From CAJBVG01 sp044337515 (GTDB taxonomy: Bacteria > Bacteroidota > Bacteroidia > Sphingobacteriales > Sphingobacteriaceae), in the NCBI GenBank assembly GCA_044337515.1, contig JBIINK010000052.1, forward strand, positions 1-15,199: a DNA stretch of 15,199 nucleotides. The letters are read 5' to 3'. The notes under the pieces were generated by a model, which worked only from the letters and a program-made list of their open reading frames with translations, ran no database searches and was not told where the DNA came from. Shown here piece by piece: positions 9,072 to 14,768 of this stretch (the first letter of the stretch is position 1; every line of letters starts with the position of its first letter). A program made the position numbers and the translations under genes.

Positions 9072-10172
9072 ATGAATAATAGTTCATATCGATCGGAATA
9101 CAATAAAAATGAAAAACGATTCATTGGAATTAGTTTTATAACCATTTGTTCTTTGTTTCTTTTAATTCTTGCCGGCGGTATTGTTCGCAGTACTGGTTCG
9201 GGGATGGGTTGCCCAGATTGGCCGAAATGCTTTAATCAATGGGTGCCACCAACAGACGTTAGTCAGTTGCCCGAAAATTATCGCGAACAATATCTCGAAA
9301 AGAGACTGCATAAAAATGAGCACTTCGCGCAGATGTTAGAAAATTTGGGATACGCAGAAACAGCTAAAGAGCTGAGAAACGACCCAAGTATCACCGCTAC
9401 CGAAGAGTTTGATGTAGTAAATACTTATACCGAATACATCAACCGATTAATAGGCGCCATTACTGGCGTTTTTATGGTGTTGATGCTGGTGTTCTCGATT
9501 CCTTTAATCAAACAACACCGCATCGTATTCATATTAAGTATCGTTACATTAATCATTACATTTTTTCAGGCCTGGTTTGGCTCAATCGTAGTGACTACGA
9601 ATTTGGTATCATGGACCATCACCGTACACATGGTGTTGGCTTTAGTAATTGTTGCGCTTGTAATTTATAATTACAGTGTAGTAAAATACAAACACCTAGA
9701 ATCGGTGAAAGTATCGATCCCAAATTTAAGAGTAGCTGCTCTTCTAACTTGGGTAAGCATTGCGCTTACTTTACTTCAAATAATTTGGGGTACCGAGTTG
9801 AGAGAAAGCATTGATCATTATGCCGATTTTTGGAAAGGAACAAATCGCGAAGCTTGGGTAAGCCTTACCGGTTTTATCTTTAAGCTACACCGCAGTTTCT
9901 CCATTATCCTAGTATTACTTAGCATCTATACCACTTGGTATATTCGCATATACTTCGGAGCCATTAAACGCCTACGTCGCTTTTCGTCCGCTGCCATCGT
10001 TATTCTTGCACTGCAAATAATAACAGGATTAATATTAGCAAACTTTGCCTTGCCTTATGGGTTACAACCAGTACACTTAGTGCTTTCGAGCCTATTAATT
10101 GCTGCCCTAGTGATGCAAATTATTATGATTAATATTTACAAAAGAAATATAGCACTTGATTTAATTAGTTAA
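9072..10172 (+). CDS. ctaA: Heme A synthase (COX15/CtaA family)
   Basis: This 366-residue membrane protein has about eight helices in two homologous halves. It oxidises the C8 methyl of heme O to give heme A for the neighbouring oxidase. Family marks are GGIVRSTGSGMGCPDWPKC near residues 35-53, with the paired Cys C47 and C53 in the first periplasmic loop, and the helix His residues H186 (TVHMVLA), H273 (KLHRSFS) and H335 (PVHLVLS). The fourth His, expected in an EYxHR-type motif, appears as Asn: E121-Y-I-N124-R. The loop between helices 1 and 2 (about 55-120) is long and charged, as in other Bacteroidota members. The start is 10 nt after coxA and the stop is 7 nt before ctaB. Confidence 0.94.
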   Translation: MNNSSYRSEYNKNEKRFIGISFITICSLFLLILAGGIVRSTGSGMGCPDWPKCFNQWVPPTDVSQLPENYREQYLEKRLHKNEHFAQMLENLGYAETAKELRNDPSITATEEFDVVNTYTEYINRLIGAITGVFMVLMLVFSIPLIKQHRIVFILSIVTLIITFFQAWFGSIVVTTNLVSWTITVHMVLALVIVALVIYNYSVVKYKHLESVKVSIPNLRVAALLTWVSIALTLLQIIWGTELRESIDHYADFWKGTNREAWVSLTGFIFKLHRSFSIILVLLSIYTTWYIRIYFGAIKRLRRFSSAAIVILALQIITGLILANFALPYGLQPVHLVLSSLLIAALVMQIIMINIYKRNIALDLIS

Positions 10173-10179
10173 TAAAAAA

Positions 10180-11073
10180 GTGATTGTAGAAAATATCCAT
10201 ACAAAGTCGAACCTGACCCTAAAAATTCAGGATTATGTGCAGTTCCTAAAATTGCGCCTAACCCTGCTTGTGGTATTTTCGGCTGCTATTACTTTTGCTT
10301 ATGCAGCTAAAGGTAATTTAGTATGGGGTCAACTTTGGTTAATGGTACTGGGTGGTTTTTTAACAACCGCATCAGCAAACGGATTTAATCAAGTTATAGA
10401 ACGCGAGTTGGATAAGTTAATGATGCGTACTCGTTTTCGTCCATTGCCAACACAACGCATGACGGTAGTAGAGGGCTTAACAGCATCAATATTAATGGGC
10501 ATTGCAGGGATATTTATTTTAACTTATTACTTCAATGTTATAACTGGAGTATTAGCATTGTTCTCTATTATTACCTACGCATTCATTTATACTCCATTAA
10601 AAACACGCACATCATTTGCAGTTTTTGTTGGCGCAATAGCAGGAGCTATGCCACCATTATTAGGTTATGTAGCTTACTCAAACAGTTTCGGTTTCGAACC
10701 TGGGATTATGTTCGCCATCCAATTTATTTGGCAGTTCCCACACTTCTGGTCTTTGGCTTGGGTGTTAGATGATGATTATAAAAAAGCAGGAATGAACTTG
10801 ATGCCTTCTTCAGAAGGAAGATCAAAAAATAGTGCATTCCAAATTATGCTTTATACATTAATATTAATTCCAGTGAGCTTACTTCCATTGAAATTTGGAA
10901 TGGCTGGATATACTTTAGCGATTGTATCTCTAATTGCCGGATTAGCATTCTTTATGCAGTCGGTAAAATTGTATCGTCAATGCAGTATTAAAGCAGCACG
11001 TGAGTTAATGTTTGGTTCGTTCTTGTACTTGCCAATCGTTCAAATCACTTTACTTATCGATAAATTAAATTAA
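10180..11073 (+). CDS. ctaB: Protoheme IX farnesyltransferase (heme O synthase)
   Basis: This 297-residue UbiA-superfamily membrane prenyltransferase adds farnesyl to heme b to make heme O, the substrate of the upstream CtaA. The first Asp-rich motif is N70-x3-E74-x3-D78 followed by RTRFRPLP, with Glu where many homologues have Asp. The second is DDDYKKAG (197-204). FWQFPHFWSLAW-like helix residues around 183-194 and about eight to nine helices fit the family. It starts with GTG at 10180, 7 nt after ctaA; no ATG nearby would preserve the N-terminal helix region. Spacing of 1 nt to the next gene suggests translational coupling. Confidence 0.95.
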   Translation: MIVENIHTKSNLTLKIQDYVQFLKLRLTLLVVFSAAITFAYAAKGNLVWGQLWLMVLGGFLTTASANGFNQVIERELDKLMMRTRFRPLPTQRMTVVEGLTASILMGIAGIFILTYYFNVITGVLALFSIITYAFIYTPLKTRTSFAVFVGAIAGAMPPLLGYVAYSNSFGFEPGIMFAIQFIWQFPHFWSLAWVLDDDYKKAGMNLMPSSEGRSKNSAFQIMLYTLILIPVSLLPLKFGMAGYTLAIVSLIAGLAFFMQSVKLYRQCSIKAARELMFGSFLYLPIVQITLLIDKLN

Positions 11074-11074
11074 A

Positions 11075-11644
11075 ATGAATAATATGACTGTAGAACAAGA
11101 TAAATTCAATCCACGCCCCGTTAAATTCGTGCTGTGGTTGTTTATCCTGAGTTCTATCATGATGTTTGCTGGCTTGACTAGTGCTTATATCGTTCGTCAG
11201 GCAGAAGGGAATTGGAAGATCTTCGATTTACCTTCAATATTTTATATTACAACAGTTTTGATTTTATTGAGTAGTGCCACTATGCATTATTCAGTACTTC
11301 AAGCGAAAAAAAATAACATTGCAAAGCAACAGATTGGTTTATGGTTGAGCTTCCTTTTAGGAGCTGGATTTTTAGCCGGACAGTACATGGGTTGGCAAGA
11401 ATTAATTTCCAATAAAGTGTACTTCGTGGGTAACCCATCTGAGTCTTTTGTGTATGTAATTTCAGGTCTACATGGCGCACATATTGTAGCAGGCTTACTT
11501 TTAATGGTGTCTGCACTTATTGGCGTATATCGTAATATTGGCCAAACGAAGAACATTTTCCGCATGGAATTAACTTCTATCTTTTGGCATTTTATTGATA
11601 TTTTGTGGATATATTTGTTTGTGTTTTTATTAATTAATAGATAG
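11075..11644 (+). CDS. Cytochrome c oxidase subunit III, short divergent paralogue
   Basis: This 189-residue protein has five predicted helices: about 16-38, 54-76, 87-109, 124-148 and 160-187. It is recognised as the COX3 family by GLHGAHIVAG (130-139) and WHFIDILWIYLF near the C terminus, which match the conserved HGxHxxxG and WHFxDxxW motifs. It lacks the first two helices of seven-helix subunit III, like other short forms. It is clearly less canonical than the second copy, which starts 12 nt downstream. Subunit III stabilises subunit I and keeps the proton-uptake path working. Whether this copy is a structural subunit alongside the other or acts in assembly is not visible here. Confidence 0.9.
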   Translation: MNNMTVEQDKFNPRPVKFVLWLFILSSIMMFAGLTSAYIVRQAEGNWKIFDLPSIFYITTVLILLSSATMHYSVLQAKKNNIAKQQIGLWLSFLLGAGFLAGQYMGWQELISNKVYFVGNPSESFVYVISGLHGAHIVAGLLLMVSALIGVYRNIGQTKNIFRMELTSIFWHFIDILWIYLFVFLLINR

Positions 11645-11656
11645 TCTATATACAAC

Positions 11657-12340
11657 ATGACGACGAACACTTCTCAATTAGACGAGATCAAATTGACCCC
11701 TTGGAATGGTGGCAGATCACCTTTCAATGTAGAGTATGGAAAAATGATGATGTGGTTCTTCCTTCTTTCGGATGCATTCACATTTTCTGCTTTGTTAATC
11801 GCTTATGGAGCGCTACGTTTTAGTAGTACTTCTTGGCCTGACCCAGACGTAGTTTTCCAATCCGCTCCAGGTATTGCTCACGGTGCCCCTTTGGTATTCG
11901 TAGGTATTATGACTTTCATTTTGATTATGAGCTCTGTAACCATGGTATTAGCTGTGGAAGCAGGTCATCGTAAGGCAAAATCAGAAGTTGCTAAATGGAT
12001 GGTTTGGACTGTTATCGGTGGATTAGCTTTCTTAGGCTGTCAAGCTTGGGAGTGGACACACTTACACCACGAAGGTGCTTGGTGGGGACATAATCCTTTC
12101 TTAAATGAAGACGGTACAGTTGCTTCAACTAATTTTACGAATTTATTTTTTACCATCACTGGTTTCCACGGTTTCCACGTGTTCTCGGGTGTGGTTATTA
12201 ATATCATCATTTTAATAAATGTACTTGGCGGTACTTATGAGCGCCGTGGTCATTATGATATGGTGGAGAAAGTAGGTCTTTACTGGCACTTTGTAGATTT
12301 AGTTTGGGTATTCGTATTTACCTTCTTCTACCTAGTATAA
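11657..12340 (+). CDS. coxC: Cytochrome c oxidase subunit III, canonical copy
   Basis: This 227-residue protein of the COX3 family has five helices after a soluble N-terminal stretch of about 30 residues. GFHGFHVFSG and LYWHFVDLVWVFVF are near-textbook subunit III motifs, and SSVTMVLAVEAGHRK fits the family's second conserved helix with its acidic residue. An insertion between helices (GAWWGHNPFLNEDGTVAS) lies in a loop. It is the better match to ordinary CoxC/CtaE of the two tandem copies. Its TAA stop (12338-12340) is the first part of a 7-bp repeat array that fills the 40-nt gap before the subunit IV gene. Confidence 0.94.
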   Translation: MTTNTSQLDEIKLTPWNGGRSPFNVEYGKMMMWFFLLSDAFTFSALLIAYGALRFSSTSWPDPDVVFQSAPGIAHGAPLVFVGIMTFILIMSSVTMVLAVEAGHRKAKSEVAKWMVWTVIGGLAFLGCQAWEWTHLHHEGAWWGHNPFLNEDGTVASTNFTNLFFTITGFHGFHVFSGVVINIIILINVLGGTYERRGHYDMVEKVGLYWHFVDLVWVFVFTFFYLV

Positions 12341-12372
12341 TTCCTAATTCCTAATTCTTAATTCTTAATTAA
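12338..12372 (+). repeat. Heptamer tandem repeat array 1 (TAATTCC/T)
   Basis: Five head-to-tail 7-bp units run TAATTCC, TAATTCC, TAATTCT, TAATTCT, TAATTAA. The first three bases are the stop codon of the upstream subunit III gene, so the array begins in register with the stop. Since 7 is not a multiple of 3, the successive TAA triplets fall in all three forward frames. It occupies almost the whole gap before the subunit IV gene. The same unit, in the same orientation, recurs at 14320-14354. Confidence 0.9.
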
Positions 12373-12380
12373 TAAAAGAT

Positions 12381-12722
12381 ATGTCAGACAATCACACAGC
12401 AGAAGCTCACCACGACGATCATGCAGGCATGACGAAGAAAAAAATATGGTCAGTGTTTTGGGTTCTATTAGGAATCACTGCAATTGAGTTTCTTATCGCT
12501 TTGGTATTAATTCCGAAAGGAATTTTAGGCCATGGCTTTGGTAACGTTTTATACATCGCATTAACATTATTAAAAGCATTTTATATTGTTGCTTATTTCA
12601 TGCACTTGAAATTTGAAAAAGTAGGATTGATCTATTCGATCTTAATTCCTACTATGTTCATTATATTTTTTGTGATATGGATGCTTTACGAAGGCAACTA
12701 TTGGATGCACATTAGTCTTTAA
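12381..12722 (+). CDS. coxD: Cytochrome c oxidase subunit IV (prokaryotic COX4 family)
   Basis: This 113-residue protein has three hydrophobic helices (about 24-43, 53-73 and 79-99). It matches the small bacterial oxidase subunit IV (CtaF/CyoD-like) by the segment YIVAYFMHLKFEK, a hallmark of the family. It packs against subunits I and III and is thought to be structural. The N terminus is rich in His and acidic residues (AEAHHDDHAG), echoing the His-rich N terminus of subunit I in this cluster. The gap upstream is the heptamer array; the next gene starts 1 nt after its stop. Confidence 0.92.
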   Translation: MSDNHTAEAHHDDHAGMTKKKIWSVFWVLLGITAIEFLIALVLIPKGILGHGFGNVLYIALTLLKAFYIVAYFMHLKFEKVGLIYSILIPTMFIIFFVIWMLYEGNYWMHISL

Positions 12723-12723
12723 T

Positions 12724-13395
12724 ATGAATAACAGAGGATTAAAAACTACAATTATCCTCTTCCTCATTTTGGTTGTTCCGGCTGTTGGGTATTTACTACT
12801 CAGAACCGGAACAAATCATTTTAAGCCACTCCCAATTTTCGGAGAACGTTATGAGGAAGCAGGAGATACCGTATATCATACGGTTGGCGATTTCGCCTTT
12901 ATCAATCAATACGGCGATACCGTTAGTTCAAATAGCTTAAAAGGAAACATAAAAATTGTTAACTTCTTTTTTACAGATTGTAAAACCATCTGTCCTAAAA
13001 TGAGTTCTCAATTAGAGCGTGTACAAAAGAAAATACAAACGGTAAAAAACGTTGTAATTCTTTCACATACGGTAAATCCCGAAAGTGATTCAGTATCGGT
13101 ATTAATGAAATATGCAGAAATGCATGGCGCTGTTAAAAACAAATGGCATTTCTTAACCGGCGACAAAAAAGAATTGTACCGAATTGCACGTGAAGGTTAT
13201 TTAGTAAATGCTTTGCAAGGTGATGGTGGTCCGAATGATTTTATTCATACAGAGATGTTTGTTCTCATTGACCAAAATCAACGTATTCGAGGCTTCTACG
13301 ATGGAACATCTGCAGGCGCTGTAGATACACTCATCGACGAATTGAAAGTGTTATTAAAAGAAGAATTAGCAGGACCAAAAAAGAGTCGTAAGTAG
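12724..13395 (+). CDS. SCO1/SenC-family copper chaperone for CuA assembly
   Basis: This 223-residue protein has an N-terminal membrane anchor (about 9-26) and a periplasmic thioredoxin-fold domain. The Cu-binding residues are visible: C86 and C90 in TDCKTICP (the CxxxCP motif) and the distal H175 in FIHTEMFVLID. SCO proteins deliver copper to, or reduce the thiols of, the CuA site of subunit II, encoded in this same cluster. SxTVNPESDS (near 114-123) matches the family's SVNPxxDT strand. The start is 1 nt after the subunit IV stop. Its own TAG stop (13393-13395) forms the first three bases of a heptamer-like unit. Confidence 0.94.
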   Translation: MNNRGLKTTIILFLILVVPAVGYLLLRTGTNHFKPLPIFGERYEEAGDTVYHTVGDFAFINQYGDTVSSNSLKGNIKIVNFFFTDCKTICPKMSSQLERVQKKIQTVKNVVILSHTVNPESDSVSVLMKYAEMHGAVKNKWHFLTGDKKELYRIAREGYLVNALQGDGGPNDFIHTEMFVLIDQNQRIRGFYDGTSAGAVDTLIDELKVLLKEELAGPKKSRK

Positions 13396-13467
13396 TGAGT
13401 ATTGAGAAATAAACTTTACTAAAAAAATTAAACCCACTACTCATTACCCATTACCCAATACCATTAA
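13393..13467. repeat. Heptamer repeat locus 2, inverted layout, in the 73-nt gap
   Basis: The left side has two units, TAGTGAG TATTGAG (13393-13406), the first containing the upstream stop codon. After an AT-rich spacer, the right side (13433-13467) has five 7-bp units: CCCACTA, CTCATTA, CCCATTA, CCCAATA, CCATTAA, ending 1 nt before the next ATG. The right units are roughly the reverse complement of the left type. An exact 7-bp inverted repeat, AGTAGTG (13391-13397) and CACTACT (13435-13441), joins the two sides. There is no T-run after it, so a terminator role is not supported. Confidence 0.75.
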
Positions 13468-13468
13468 C

Positions 13469-13999
13469 ATGAGTGATAAATTTATATTCAGATTTGTAAC
13501 AGGAATATCCATTTTCGTATTCCTAGTAGTTGTTGTTTTAAACCGCAAAATTATTCCGGTAACTATTGAAACACCAAGTTTTGTTTATTTCTTACCGAAG
13601 TTAAATGCTATCATCAATGGCTTATGTAGCATCTTGTTATTGATATCCTTAAATCAAATTCGTAAGAAAAATATCTCAGCACATAAAAAACTTAACATCG
13701 CAACATTCGTGTTGTCGTCTGTTTTTTTAGTGTCGTATATTTTATTTCATTATTTCGTTAAAGAAACTACTTATGGTGGCGAAGGAATGATGCGCTATGT
13801 GTACTACACAATATTAATATCTCATATTATACTTGCTGCTGGAGTGTTGCCTTTAATTTTATTAAGCTTCCACCGCGGTTTACAAATGCAAGTGGAGAAA
13901 CATCGCAAACTAGTAAAGTTCGCGTTCCCAATTTGGTTATATGTTACCGTTACTGGTGTTATCGTTTATTTAATGATATCACCTTATTATACTTTTTAG
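13469..13999 (+). CDS. DUF420 membrane protein (CtaM/YozB-like oxidase assembly factor)
   Basis: This 176-residue protein has about five hydrophobic helices: 8-24, 44-62, 76-95, 111-132 and 151-170. It looks like the DUF420 family (YozB/CtaM); CtaM is required for activity of heme A oxidases in Firmicutes. Five His lie near helix ends or within helices (H72, H94, H119, H135, H145). The motif AHKKLNIATF (71-80) is echoed by KHRKLVKFAF (144-153), which suggests an internal repeat of a His-plus-helix unit. Such His could bind heme, but that is inference. Its place after a SCO gene in an oxidase cluster agrees with an assembly role. The ATG at 13469 directly follows the heptamer repeats. Confidence 0.85.
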   Translation: MSDKFIFRFVTGISIFVFLVVVVLNRKIIPVTIETPSFVYFLPKLNAIINGLCSILLLISLNQIRKKNISAHKKLNIATFVLSSVFLVSYILFHYFVKETTYGGEGMMRYVYYTILISHIILAAGVLPLILLSFHRGLQMQVEKHRKLVKFAFPIWLYVTVTGVIVYLMISPYYTF

Positions 14000-14017
14000 T
14001 GATTAATCTTTCTTAAG

Positions 14018-14293
14018 ATGAAAACAATTAACAAAATCATCCTACTACTTAGCATCGTTGTACTAACTTCAATAAGCCATAACGCATCGGCGCAGTGCCC
14101 TATGTGCAAAGCAGCAGTGGAGTCGTCTATTAAAAGCGGACAAAGTAATGCAGGCAAAGGATTAAACAATGGAATTTTATATTTACTTGCCGCACCCTAT
14201 TTGTTAGTTGGTGCACTAGGTTATTTTTGGTACAGAAACTACCGTAACAAGTCAACGCAAGAAGAAGTTAATGACGATATCATATTGAATTAG
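14018..14293 (+). CDS. Small exported CPMC membrane protein, function unknown
   Basis: This 91-residue protein is not assigned to a named family. It has a clear signal peptide (basic start, hydrophobic 7-18, likely cleavage ASA25-Q26). Directly after it comes C27-P-M-C30-K, then a short Gly/Ser/Asn-rich linker (about 38-51). One transmembrane helix follows at about 52-72, then a charged cytoplasmic tail (YRNYRNKSTQEEVNDD). The mature protein would therefore be a short periplasmic CxxC stub on a single membrane helix. Its location between DUF420 and DUF983, behind a SCO gene, suggests work on thiols or copper during oxidase assembly, but nothing in the sequence proves it. The stop TAG (14291-14293) lies inside the first unit of the hairpin repeat. 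Confidence 0.8.
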   Translation: MKTINKIILLLSIVVLTSISHNASAQCPMCKAAVESSIKSGQSNAGKGLNNGILYLLAAPYLLVGALGYFWYRNYRNKSTQEEVNDDIILN

Positions 14294-14357
14294 GAATTAG
14301 GAATTAGGAATTGAAAATTTAATTCCTAATTCCTAATTCTTAATTCCTAATTTTTTT
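14287..14357 (+). terminator. Long heptamer-repeat hairpin with T-run, candidate terminator
   Basis: The left arm is GAATTAG x3 plus GAATTGA (14287-14314); the right arm is five TAATTCC-type units (14320-14354). Bases 14287-14312 pair with 14321-14346 over 26 bp. The only irregularity is 14293 against 14340, which is a G-U pair in RNA. The loop is 8 nt, and a run of seven T (14351-14357) begins four bases after the stem. This has the form of an intrinsic terminator on the + strand, although the stem is A+U-rich. On the minus strand no T-run follows. The left arm overlaps the stop codon of the CPMC gene. If it works, DUF983 and later genes are partly uncoupled from the oxidase operon. Confidence 0.7.
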
Positions 14358-14362
14358 AAGGA

Positions 14363-14725
14363 ATGTCAAAGCTAAAATCACTAATCCAATGCAAATGCCC
14401 ACGTTGCCAAGAAGGCGATGTGTATACTGCCGGAGTATTCAGTAAAGATTACAAAAGTATGAATACGAATTGTCCGAAATGCGGATTGCGTTACGAACTA
14501 GAAGTTGGATTTTTCTGGGGAGCGATGTATGTTGGGTATTCTTTAAATATTGCTATTAGTGTGACTATAGGTGTTGCTACATACGTGTTAGGAAACAATC
14601 CCGATACCTGGGTGTACATTACCTCACTTATTGCGGGTATAGTACTCATGATGCGTTTTAATTTTAGATATTCACGATTGATCTTATTATATTTATTTGC
14701 CCCAAAAGCCGTTATAGAAGAATAA
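14363..14725 (+). CDS. DUF983 zinc-ribbon membrane protein
   Basis: This 120-residue protein has an N-terminal zinc-ribbon-like part with C12-P-R-C15 and C37-P-K-C40, plus an extra C10. Two transmembrane helical regions follow (about 52-77 and 84-111). The segment YELEVGFFWGAMYVGY is typical of DUF983. The molecular role is unknown. In alphaproteobacteria DUF983 genes are often found beside ctaG/coxC/surf1, so its position here behind an oxidase cluster may reflect a shared job in oxidase assembly (inference). The start is preceded by AAGGA immediately abutting the ATG, too close to be a normal Shine-Dalgarno. The hairpin repeat lies just upstream. Confidence 0.88.
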   Translation: MSKLKSLIQCKCPRCQEGDVYTAGVFSKDYKSMNTNCPKCGLRYELEVGFFWGAMYVGYSLNIAISVTIGVATYVLGNNPDTWVYITSLIAGIVLMMRFNFRYSRLILLYLFAPKAVIEE

Positions 14726-14768
14726 ACTTTTATAGCATTTGGGAACTGACGATATAAATTTTATAAAG

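Noticed and set aside
11280..11670. Minus-strand open frames opposite the first subunit III gene
   Set aside because: They overlap a well-supported gene and their translation has no family features.
14287..14354. CRISPR array
   Set aside because: The 7-bp units are contiguous with no spacers of unique sequence and no cas genes are nearby.
14726..14768. Bacteroidota-type promoter before the DUF2461 gene (TATAGCATTTG at 14731-14741)
   Set aside because: It has one base too many between TA and TTTG for the TAnnTTTG element, and there is no convincing upstream TTTG box.
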